This document shows, in pieces, positions 35,840 to 43,040 of a DNA stretch of 64,000 bases. Under the pieces are notes generated by a model. That model searched no databases. It had not been told where the DNA came from and was given only the letters and a program-made list of their open reading frames with translations. This DNA is from CAZKAP01 sp964550895 (GTDB taxonomy: Bacteria; Bacteroidota; Bacteroidia; Flavobacteriales; Flavobacteriaceae): assembly GCA_964550895.1 (NCBI GenBank), contig CAZKAP010000008.1, positions 1 to 64,000 on the forward strand. Reading direction: 5' to 3'. Position 1 is the stretch's first letter, and each line of letters starts with the position of its first letter. The position numbers and the translations under genes were made by a program.

Positions 35840-37002
35840 GAAATCTTGATTTGCGAGCGCTCTATGCGTGCTATGGCCTCCTCCATTCTCTCACGGGGCA
35901 CACATAAAGAGAACCGGATATATCCCTCTCCCAGGGAACCGAAAACGGTACCCGGAGCCGCAAAAAGATGATGATCGTGTAGTAGGTGGTCAGAGAACTC
36001 CTCGGATCCCGGCGCCCCTTGCGGCAATCGGGCCCACACGAACATGCCCGCGGTATCGGTCTCGTAGTCCAGTCCGAGCAGGTCACAGAGCTGTAGCGTG
36101 CGCTCTTTTCGGGCCCGGTATTCCGTATTGAGTGCTTCGTACCAGTCCACGTTGGAGTTCAGCGCCCGGATTGCGCCGGCCTGCAAGGCACGGAACATGC
36201 CCGAATCCATGTTGCTTTTCACCTTTAATGCGGCCTGAATCACACCGGGTGCGCCCACCAGCATCCCCATACGCCAACCGGCGAGGTTGAAGGTTTTGCT
36301 CAGGCTATTTAGTTCCACGGCGCCCTCGGACGCACCCGGAACCGATAACAGACTAACCGGTTGATCATTGAGTACAAACGCATAAGGATTATCGTTGACC
36401 AGCAGTATATCGTAGCGGCGGCAGAACTCCCAGAGCCGTGACAACTGCTCTGCACTGGCCACGGCTCCCGTGGGCATGTGGGGATAATTCACCCACATGA
36501 TCTTCACCCCTGCGGGATTCCTGCTCTCCAGGTTCTGGAGGTCCGGGAAGTATCCGTTTTCCGCAAGCAGGGGGTATTCTTCCACTTCGGCCTGCATCAA
36601 TTGTGCAACCGAACGATAAGTCGGATATCCGGGATTAGGAATCCACACCCTGTCACCGGGGTCGAGATAAGCCATGCTGAGGTGCATAATCCCCTCCTTG
36701 GAACCCATCAGGGGCAATACCTGAGTGTCCCGGTCCAGCGAAACTCCGAACCGGTCGCCATAGAAACCGGATATGGCCTCCCGGAACTCCGGTATGCCGG
36801 TATAGGGTTGATATTGATGTACCCCGCTCTCAGAGAGAGCAAGCCTCATCGCATCGACAATACCGGGATCGGGTAACAGGTCCGGACTTCCGATCCCGAG
36901 GTTAATAACGGGTTTCCCCTCGGCCAGCAGCTTTCGCACTTCCCTCAACTTATGAGAAAAGTAGTATTCCTTAACGGTCTCGAGTCTCTTGGCAGTTTTC
37001 AT
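35836..37002 (-). CDS. class I/II pyridoxal phosphate aminotransferase, probably aromatic
   Basis: A fold-type I aminotransferase of 388 residues. Motifs: NLGIGSPDLLPDP near the start, VNYPHMPTGAVAS, the cofactor-contact NDNPYAFVL, and the Schiff-base Lys in SLSKTFNLAGWRMG. Its place between pheA and tyrA, with four-base overlaps at both ends, makes transamination of phenylpyruvate/4-hydroxyphenylpyruvate or prephenate the likely job, but substrate cannot be read directly. Confidence 0.88.
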   Translation of the reverse strand: MKTAKRLETVKEYYFSHKLREVRKLLAEGKPVINLGIGSPDLLPDPGIVDAMRLALSESGVHQYQPYTGIPEFREAISGFYGDRFGVSLDRDTQVLPLMGSKEGIMHLSMAYLDPGDRVWIPNPGYPTYRSVAQLMQAEVEEYPLLAENGYFPDLQNLESRNPAGVKIMWVNYPHMPTGAVASAEQLSRLWEFCRRYDILLVNDNPYAFVLNDQPVSLLSVPGASEGAVELNSLSKTFNLAGWRMGMLVGAPGVIQAALKVKSNMDSGMFRALQAGAIRALNSNVDWYEALNTEYRARKERTLQLCDLLGLDYETDTAGMFVWARLPQGAPGSEEFSDHLLHDHHLFAAPGTVFGSLGEGYIRFSLCVPRERMEEAIARIERSQIKIS

Positions 37003-37826
37003 ACGCCCAGGGCATTTTTGTAGAGTCCAAGGACACGGAAGTCTTCGGACATGATTCGCAAAAGGGACTCCGCCTTGTGGAAGAAGTCCGGATCGTCAAA
37101 AGTTACATCGACAAAGAAAGCGTACTTCCAGGGGGTCTCGATGATCGGAAGGGACTGTATTTTCGTCAGGTTCAGATTGCAATCGCTCATGACATTCAGA
37201 ACGGTGGCCAGGCTTCCCCGCTTGTGTTCCGTCACAAAACGCAGGGAGGCCTTATCGATGCCCAGCGTGTCGGTTGCCGCGGTGGCCTCGCGGGAAAGCA
37301 TGATAAAACGAGTGGCGTTGTTCTTAATGGTCTGTATGTCCTCGCAAAGGATTTGCAGTCCGTAGAGTTCGGCAGCCATACGGGGAGCAATCGCGGCTAT
37401 GCCCCTAAGTCCCTTCTCGCGTATCAGGCGGGCGGTTTCGGCGGTATCCACATCCTCCACTAATCGTATACCACTCAGACCCTTCAGGTAATGCATACAC
37501 TGCAGCAGAGCCATGGGATGCGAACGTACCTCGGTGAGGTCGGTTACATCCTGACCCTCCAATGCCATGAGATGATGGCGTATGCCCAGATAGTATTCCC
37601 CAACGACATGCAGATCGTTTTTATAGATCAGTGCATAGTTGGGAATGATGGATCCGGCAATGGAGTTTTCGATAGCCATCACCCCCTGTTCCGCACCTCC
37701 GGATACCAACTGATCCACCACCTCTTCGAACGACAGGCATTCAACCAGTTCCACATTTTGAGAAAAGTACGAGCAGGCCACTTCGTGATGGTTGGAACCC
37801 CTGATACCCTGTATGGCTACTTTCAT
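36999..37826 (-). CDS. pheA: prephenate dehydratase PheA with ACT domain
   Basis: Converts prephenate to phenylpyruvate. The catalytic domain (about 1-180) holds the Thr-containing motif NNATRFIML. An ACT domain follows (about 195-270, RGSLATVLNVMSDCNLNLTKIQSLPI). In well-studied enzymes Phe binds through GALV and ESRP. Here the second motif reads QSLP, so feedback inhibition may differ. It is the first structural gene of the operon, three bases after the T-run of an attenuator-like terminator. Confidence 0.94.
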   Translation of the reverse strand: MKVAIQGIRGSNHHEVACSYFSQNVELVECLSFEEVVDQLVSGGAEQGVMAIENSIAGSIIPNYALIYKNDLHVVGEYYLGIRHHLMALEGQDVTDLTEVRSHPMALLQCMHYLKGLSGIRLVEDVDTAETARLIREKGLRGIAAIAPRMAAELYGLQILCEDIQTIKNNATRFIMLSREATAATDTLGIDKASLRFVTEHKRGSLATVLNVMSDCNLNLTKIQSLPIIETPWKYAFFVDVTFDDPDFFHKAESLLRIMSEDFRVLGLYKNALGV

Positions 37827-37829
37827 CCT

Positions 37830-37858
37830 AAAAAAAAGTCCCGCTCATGGCGGGACTT
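37830..37858 (-). terminator. attenuator terminator before pheA
   Basis: On the minus strand AAGTCCCGC (37858-37850) pairs perfectly with GCGGGACTT (37844-37836) around a 5-base loop, followed by a run of eight T that ends three bases before the pheA ATG. A strong terminator in this position, inside the 5' leader of its own operon, is the hallmark of attenuation. Confidence 0.9.
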
Positions 37859-37881
37859 CAGTGTGTTTTATTTAGTGCGCA

Positions 37882-37944
37882 CTAGAACGTCCCCCCCGAA
37901 TCGGGAGTATAGTAAAAAAAGAATACGTTCCAGAACTGCTTCAT
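37882..37944 (-). CDS. aromatic leader peptide (Phe/Tyr-rich)
   Basis: A 20-codon frame with an ATG at 37944 (another in-frame ATG at 37953 would add three residues). Nearly half of the peptide is aromatic: it carries Phe3 and Trp4, then FFFYY as residues 8-12, and a final Phe before TAG. The run of Phe/Tyr codons lies upstream of an antiterminator and terminator pair, just as in the E. coli pheL leader. Scarcity of charged tRNA-Phe or tRNA-Tyr would stall the ribosome at 37923-37909 and so expose the antiterminator arm at 37897-37888. The start at 37944 fits better with a transcription start near 37958. Confidence 0.8.
   Translation of the reverse strand: MKQFWNVFFFYYTPDSGGTF
37888..37907 (-). 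promoter_or_regulatory. attenuator regions 1 and 2 (pause hairpin / antiterminator arm)
   Basis: On the minus strand CTCCCG (37907-37902) can pair with the adjacent CGGGGG to make a small hairpin. The G-run plus AC (GGGGGGGAC, 37897-37889) can instead pair with GTCCC-GCC at 37856-37849, the 5' arm of the terminator (five contiguous pairs, one mismatch, then more). These are the mutually exclusive structures required for ribosome-dependent attenuation. Pairing was judged by eye, not by energy calculation. Confidence 0.65.
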
Positions 37945-37963
37945 TTTTGTCATAGTCGAAATT

Positions 37964-37994
37964 CAAAATTACACTTTTCGATGAAACCGCCTAA
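37964..37994 (-). promoter_or_regulatory. promoter of the aromatic operon leader
   Basis: An exact -7 element TAATTTTG (37971-37964, minus strand), preceded at 19 bases by TTAG (37994-37991), one mismatch from the TTTG form of the -33 element. Transcription would begin near 37958, giving a leader RNA of about 130 bases. Confidence 0.7.
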
Positions 37995-38069
37995 TAAAAC
38001 CAGCCATTTATGGTTTCTAAGCCCAACCGTGCCATAGCACCTCCCCCGGATGGAAACTCGGGGCAGTCC

Positions 38070-38100
38070 TTGGGTGTAAATGGGAGTTCCTCTAACTTGC
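38070..38100 (+). promoter_or_regulatory. candidate promoter of gldA
   Basis: TTG (38070-38072), a 20-base spacer and TAACTTGC (38093-38100), a degenerate -7 element, end 14 bases before the ATG of gldA. Confidence 0.4.
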
Positions 38101-38114
38101 GGAAAAATACCCGC

Positions 38115-39014
38115 ATGTCCATACAAGTCGAAAAACTGACCAAAACTTATGGCTCTCAGCGTGCCCTGAACGAGGTGAGCTTCGACATGAAGAGTGGGGA
38201 GATTGTCGGATTCCTGGGCCCAAACGGTGCCGGTAAATCCACACTGATGAAAATCCTGACCACCGGACTGCGGGCCGACAGCGGGACGGCCCGGGTCGCG
38301 GGCTTTGATGTGCAAAAAGACCTCATGGAAGTCCGAGCACGCGTCGGATACCTGCCCGAGAATAATCCCCTGTATCCGCACATGTACGTGCGGGAATATC
38401 TCGCCTTTCAGGCCGATCTTTACGGCTGCCCCAGAGCCGGGGTGGAAGCTGTCATCGAGAAGACGGGCCTGGGGCCGGAGGCCCATAAAAAAATTGGTGC
38501 CCTGTCCAAGGGATACAAACAGCGGGTAGGACTTTCGGCAGCCATACTCCCGGAACCTGAGGTACTCATACTGGACGAACCCGGCACGGGTCTGGATCCA
38601 AATCAACGGCAGGGTTTTCGCGACCTGATCCGTTCCCTGGGTGGAGAAAGGACGATACTACTGTCTACCCACCTACTGGACGAAGTGGAATCCGTATGTC
38701 AGCGTGTGTTGATTATCCACAAGGGCGAATTGGTAGCCGATCGCCGTCTGGACGAACTCGACGAGGGGGAAGGCCAGGTGCTCGAGGTGGAATTCGATTA
38801 CCGCATCGAGGAAGTACTGCTCCGGAATCTCCCCGACTTGACATCCGCGAGGAACCTCTATGGGTTCTGTTATGAACTCCATTTTTCTACCGGAAGCGAC
38901 CGCCGGGCGGCCGTATTCGATTTCGCCCACGACAACGGGCTCAAGACGCTTAAACTCCAGCGTCGCCATCAGGGGCTTCCCGAACTCTTCAACGAGCTGA
39001 CAGCACCGCATTGA
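38115..39014 (+). CDS. gldA: gliding motility ABC transporter ATP-binding protein GldA
   Basis: A 299-residue ABC ATPase: Walker A GPNGAGKSTLMKIL, Q-loop after GYLPENNPLYPHMYVREYLAF, signature LSKGYKQRVGLSAA, Walker B EVLILDEPGTGLDP, and H-loop STHLL. The start MSIQVEKLTKTYGSQRALNEVSF and the Q-loop region match GldA, which works with the membrane proteins GldF and GldG; those are not in the window. I use the ATG at 38115 because the upstream extension of 35 codons is Ser/Pro/Asn-rich and lies in the promoter region. The 3' end overlaps the convergent serine hydrolase gene by 26 bases. Confidence 0.9.
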   Translation: MSIQVEKLTKTYGSQRALNEVSFDMKSGEIVGFLGPNGAGKSTLMKILTTGLRADSGTARVAGFDVQKDLMEVRARVGYLPENNPLYPHMYVREYLAFQADLYGCPRAGVEAVIEKTGLGPEAHKKIGALSKGYKQRVGLSAAILPEPEVLILDEPGTGLDPNQRQGFRDLIRSLGGERTILLSTHLLDEVESVCQRVLIIHKGELVADRRLDELDEGEGQVLEVEFDYRIEEVLLRNLPDLTSARNLYGFCYELHFSTGSDRRAAVFDFAHDNGLKTLKLQRRHQGLPELFNELTAPH

Positions 39015-40074
39015 TGGCGCGGTCCAGTTCGGGCTGTACTCTGGGATCTGAGGAATTGATTAGTATGCTGAACACGGTATGGTCTTCCGGGTACACGTAA
39101 AAGTTCGTGTAAGCCCCCACACTGTTGCCCACATGCCCGATAAAGGCGCGGTTATGCTCGTCGTTGCTCACCTGCCAGCCCAACCCGTAGAAGGTGCTTT
39201 TGCCCAGAACCAGCTGGGGCCGAAAGACCTGGTGATAGGTGTCCTCACTGAGTAGCTTGCCCTGCAAAACCGCCTGCCCCAGCCGGGCTATGTCTTCGCT
39301 GGTCGAGAGGTACCCGCCCCCGGCCATCTTGTAGTGGTTATTGACCGGCAGGGCCTTTCGAAAACCCGATCGGGACGGGCTGTGCCAGGAGGCCACCCGC
39401 CCTTTAAAGGGCTTCCATTCGAATTTGCGCCTGGGCTCGGGAAAAGTATTGAGCATGCCCAGGGGCAGCAGTACTTCCTGAAGTACGTACTGGCTGAAAG
39501 GCATTCCACTGGCCTTCTCCATAGCCAGCGAGAGCAAGACAAAATCGAAACTGTTATACAGAAAATCGGATCCCGGTATGTACTGCAGGGGATCCCCGCT
39601 GAACATACCCGTACCCTCCTGTATGCTGAGCGGACGGTTGGAGACCAGCTCGCGACCGCGGTAGGTGCGGATTCCTGCGGTGTGGGTGGCCAGCATCCTC
39701 AGCGTGAAGTCGAACTGTTTTTTGGGATAATCGGGTACGTGCTTATAAAAGGAGTCGTCCAGTTGCAGTATCCCCTGTTCCTGCATTCTGCCGAGGGCCA
39801 TACCGGTAATGCACTTCGATATACTCGCTATACGGAACAGGGTGTCGCCCGGTTTCACTTTCTGGCCCGAAGCACCGGATACCCGTCCATATCCCTTATT
39901 CAAAACGGATTCTCCATCCCGAAGGATGGTAACGGCCATGGAAGGAACCCGATGGTTGGCGTACAAATTGTGTAACAATGCCCCGGCCAGCTGGTCGCCT
40001 TTTAAATTCGCCGTCTCGACTGAAGATTCGGAAGCCTTCCCGAAGAGGGAATGGAGAAGTGGACTCAGCGACAT
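38989..40074 (-). CDS. serine hydrolase, class C beta-lactamase/DD-peptidase-like
   Basis: A 361-residue protein of the beta-lactamase superfamily (class C/esterase-like). The nucleophile motif SxxK is SISK in LFRIASISKCITG. The YxN motif is YNS in FLYNSFDFVLLSLAMEKASG. The KTG equivalent is HVGNSVG near the C-terminus. No signal peptide is evident. True substrate (peptide, ester or other) is open, since this family is diverse. Neighbours give no clear clue. Confidence 0.88.
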   Translation of the reverse strand: MSLSPLLHSLFGKASESSVETANLKGDQLAGALLHNLYANHRVPSMAVTILRDGESVLNKGYGRVSGASGQKVKPGDTLFRIASISKCITGMALGRMQEQGILQLDDSFYKHVPDYPKKQFDFTLRMLATHTAGIRTYRGRELVSNRPLSIQEGTGMFSGDPLQYIPGSDFLYNSFDFVLLSLAMEKASGMPFSQYVLQEVLLPLGMLNTFPEPRRKFEWKPFKGRVASWHSPSRSGFRKALPVNNHYKMAGGGYLSTSEDIARLGQAVLQGKLLSEDTYHQVFRPQLVLGKSTFYGLGWQVSNDEHNRAFIGHVGNSVGAYTNFYVYPEDHTVFSILINSSDPRVQPELDRAINAVLSAR

Positions 40075-40150
40075 CCTGCTTGGGGTTCTCGGGATTAGGT
40101 ATTCGTTTAGGATTGCAAACCTCGGGCAAAATTAGTCCTTTCGCAACGAT

Positions 40151-40942
40151 CTAATCCTGTAAAAACCGCAGTCGTCCGTTAAAGGTTTCCTCAACTTCCA
40201 CCTGCGGCGGCCGGGTAGCGGAAATGACATCACCGTAGCCACTGATTCGCCCACTGATCTCGAGTTGCGGATTGACCAGTACATCCTGGGATCCCCGGTG
40301 AAGGACCTCTACTGAATCCGCCGAAAGGCTCAGGGATTCGATACGCGAATTCCCAGCCGCCACGTTGATATACAAGAACCCGCTGCGACCCTCCAACTGA
40401 AAATATGAGCCCCCGTTTACCACTATCCGGGTTCGGTCGTTATCGAGGCTGAGATCGAAGGAACCGTCTGTGGTTTCCGAATCCGTGACAACAAAAGACT
40501 CGGAAATCAGATTCAGCCGGTCCCAGTCCAGCGTACCCTGGGAGGAAATCGTCCAGCCCGTGAAGCTTCTAACCTCGGTTATATTCGGGGAGGTAACGGT
40601 AAAGACCACCAAACCGTAATCCCGGAAAAAGTTGCAGTTGTTCTCATTGCGCAGGATCAGCCGGCCCTCATCCACTACGGCCGAGATATCGTTCAGCAGG
40701 TTATCCGGGGCACTCAGTTCGACCCGCTGGGTGCTTCCGGAGCGCAGTACCAGACGAACATTCTCGAATACGGTGATCTTGTCGAAGTTCACCAGCGAAA
40801 TCTCCCGGTTTACCTGTGGCCCGGCACCCTGAAGACAATCCGGTGCCCCTTCCCAGCGGCATCCGCTTAACAGCAGCAACAACAACAAGCCGGTGGAGAC
40901 CGGAGTAGTTCTGATGATTCCTATGTTCGTTTTACCTTTCAT
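40151..40942 (-). CDS. head GIN domain (DUF2807) lipoprotein
   Basis: A 263-residue exported protein. Its start has a basic tip, a Leu-rich hydrophobic core and the lipobox LLLSGC, so it should be a lipoprotein. The rest is a right-handed beta-helix-like DUF2807 repeat fold, with short strands such as NFDKITVFENVRLVLRSG, RVELSAPDNLLNDISAVVDEGRLILRN and SLSADSVEVLHRGSQDVLV. Function is unknown; adhesion has been proposed for the family. The ATG at 40942 is used because the longer frame overlaps the previous gene. Confidence 0.85.
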   Translation of the reverse strand: MKGKTNIGIIRTTPVSTGLLLLLLLSGCRWEGAPDCLQGAGPQVNREISLVNFDKITVFENVRLVLRSGSTQRVELSAPDNLLNDISAVVDEGRLILRNENNCNFFRDYGLVVFTVTSPNITEVRSFTGWTISSQGTLDWDRLNLISESFVVTDSETTDGSFDLSLDNDRTRIVVNGGSYFQLEGRSGFLYINVAAGNSRIESLSLSADSVEVLHRGSQDVLVNPQLEISGRISGYGDVISATRPPQVEVEETFNGRLRFLQD

Positions 40943-40962
40943 TAGTGGTTTTAGGTCTTTGA

Positions 40963-42072
40963 TTACCAGCGAAAGCCCAAGCCCCATTCCACAGCCTCGG
41001 CTGCGGCCGCATGAGACTTGAGTGTAACGGCTGCGAACCAGTTATCCCTGATGTAATACCTGAGCCCGGTGCGGTTGTAAAACCGGGTCTCGAAGGCCAC
41101 GGGGTAGTAGGCATAATACCCCAGTTGGGTAATCAGGCTCAACCGGTTGACGTGGAGTTCGTGGCCCAGATACAGGCCTGCCCTCCTCCAGTCCGTGCCC
41201 GGGGCAATACCGCGCTCCGGAAATGAAGCCGCCTGAAACCGTATGTATTCCTTGAGAAAGGGGGTCAGGAAGACTTCTGCACCCGCCTGCAGGGTGCTGA
41301 GCTTGCTCACCCGCCGATCCACCATAATGGAGGGAACCACGAATCCGAACCTACCGGAACCCAGTACATCGCCCTCATTGACCCCTGCGCGGAGAACCAC
41401 ACTCCAGTTCAGGCCTCCCCAGTCCCTGGCCACTGCAGGTTCCGCAGGTCGGATAAACGCTTTAGGCACGGGAGCGTCCAGACGGTAGAGGGCTCCCATG
41501 TTCCAGACAATGCTATTGGTCGAAGCATTGGGAGCTCGAACATTGGCATTCGAGTAATGGATCAGCGACAGGCCCATTTGCAAGCCCAGGGACTTCCAGA
41601 TGTTCTCAATCCGATAATTTGCCATGATCAGCGTACTGCTCAGTATATGGGAGCCGTAAGCCACATTCCTGAAATTGGTTTCACGATCGTAGGGCAGGGT
41701 ATTATACGCGAGACCCTGACCGATTCTGAGCTGAAAACGCCTGTTGAAGAAATAAAAGTTGTAATGGGCATACAGGCCGTAGTTATCCCCCAGAACCGGA
41801 TTGGCCATATCCTGATAAACGAAAGTGAACCCGGTATCCGGATACCCGAACCAGGCTTCCCAATCGTGTTCTCCGAATCGCTTGCGGTTCCAGCCCAGTA
41901 TCAGGCCGCTGGGATGACCCCGAATCAGGTGGGTCATATCCGGATTGTGGCGTGCTATGGTTCCGTGGAAGAGTGAGGCATCCCACTCGTAAACGGGTCT
42001 TTCTCCGGTGAACTGAGCGGTGCACCATGCCGATAGGAAGGCGAAGAGAATGAAGTATATCCTTCGGGTCAC
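40963..42072 (-). CDS. PagL-like acyloxyacyl hydrolase (outer-membrane lipid A deacylase family)
   Basis: A 369-residue protein with a signal peptide (residues 1-20, ending WCTAQ) and a beta-barrel pattern ending in aromatic Trp (GLGFRW), the C-terminal signature of outer-membrane proteins. The segment SLIHYSNANVRAPN fits the His-Ser catalytic motif of PagL (HHSNAG-type). PagL removes the 3-O acyl chain of lipid A. The start is not clear: GTG at 42072 gives a tidy signal peptide, TTG at 42078 is possible. It follows metF by 14 bases and may be cotranscribed. Confidence 0.75.
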   Translation of the reverse strand: MTRRIYFILFAFLSAWCTAQFTGERPVYEWDASLFHGTIARHNPDMTHLIRGHPSGLILGWNRKRFGEHDWEAWFGYPDTGFTFVYQDMANPVLGDNYGLYAHYNFYFFNRRFQLRIGQGLAYNTLPYDRETNFRNVAYGSHILSSTLIMANYRIENIWKSLGLQMGLSLIHYSNANVRAPNASTNSIVWNMGALYRLDAPVPKAFIRPAEPAVARDWGGLNWSVVLRAGVNEGDVLGSGRFGFVVPSIMVDRRVSKLSTLQAGAEVFLTPFLKEYIRFQAASFPERGIAPGTDWRRAGLYLGHELHVNRLSLITQLGYYAYYPVAFETRFYNRTGLRYYIRDNWFAAVTLKSHAAAAEAVEWGLGFRW

Positions 42073-42086
42073 GCTCAAAACTAACA

Positions 42087-43040
42087 CTAAAATACCGCTT
42101 CGGCTATCCTCCGTATGTTGTCGGACTTCCCCATAGAGTAATAGTGAACCACAGGCACGCCCCATGCAATAAGCTCCCGGGTCTGATGTATCGCCCATTC
42201 GATACCTACCTCCCGGATGGCCCGGTTGTCCTTGCAGGATTCCACGGCCTCAACCAGTTCGTGTGGCAATTCGGTCCGAAAGACCTGCGGTAGCAGGTTC
42301 AGGTGACGGCTCACGGCTATGGGCTTGATCCCGGGTATTATCGGAACCTCTATACCCATGGCTCGTGCCGCCCCCACGAATTCAAAATACTTGTTATTGT
42401 CGAAAAACATCTGGGTAACGATGTAATCCGCGCCCAGCGCCACCTTCTCCTTGAGTCGCCTGAGGTCGGACTCCAGGGATGGAGCCTCCATATGCTTCTC
42501 GGGATACCCGGCTACCCCTATGCAAAAATCCGTACTGTTGCCGGTTTCTATAGCCTCATGCAGGTAGATCCCCCGGTTGAGATTCCGAATCTGCTCCACC
42601 AGATCGCTGGCGTAGCGGTTCCCGCCGGGAGTGGGCTCGAAGTACTTCTCTTCCCGCATGGGATCTCCCCTGAGGGCCATCACATTCTGTATGCCCAAAT
42701 AATGACAGTCCACCAGTAGGTATTCCGTTTCTTCCTTGGTAAAGCCCCCGCAGAGGACATGGGGTACGGTATCCACATCGTACTTGTGCCTAATGGCCGC
42801 GCAAATACCGAGGGTACCGGGCCTCATCCGGGTGAGTTTCTTATCCAGCAGGCCTCCGCGATCGATGTATATGTATTCTTCCCGGGAAGTGGTCACATCG
42901 ATAAAACAGGGACCGAACTCCATAAGGGGATCGATATTCCTGTACAGTTCATCGATGCTGTGCCCCTTGACCGGGGGGATCACCTCGAAGGTGAAAAGCG
43001 CCTTTCCCCCGGCCGCCGCTATATGTTCGGTTACCTTCAT
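42087..43040 (-). CDS. metF: methylenetetrahydrofolate reductase MetF
   Basis: Reduces 5,10-methylene-THF to 5-methyl-THF, the methyl donor for MetH. The start is KVTEHIAAAGGKALFTFEVIPP, and later parts include DVTTSREEYI, RPGTLGICAAIRHKY, NVMALRGDP, GVAGYPEKHMEAPS and GADYIVTQMFFDN. Length 317 residues. The start overlaps the metH stop by four bases (ATGA); an upstream extension seen in frame runs inside metH and has no family likeness. Confidence 0.96.
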   Translation of the reverse strand: MKVTEHIAAAGGKALFTFEVIPPVKGHSIDELYRNIDPLMEFGPCFIDVTTSREEYIYIDRGGLLDKKLTRMRPGTLGICAAIRHKYDVDTVPHVLCGGFTKEETEYLLVDCHYLGIQNVMALRGDPMREEKYFEPTPGGNRYASDLVEQIRNLNRGIYLHEAIETGNSTDFCIGVAGYPEKHMEAPSLESDLRRLKEKVALGADYIVTQMFFDNNKYFEFVGAARAMGIEVPIIPGIKPIAVSRHLNLLPQVFRTELPHELVEAVESCKDNRAIREVGIEWAIHQTRELIAWGVPVVHYYSMGKSDNIRRIAEAVF

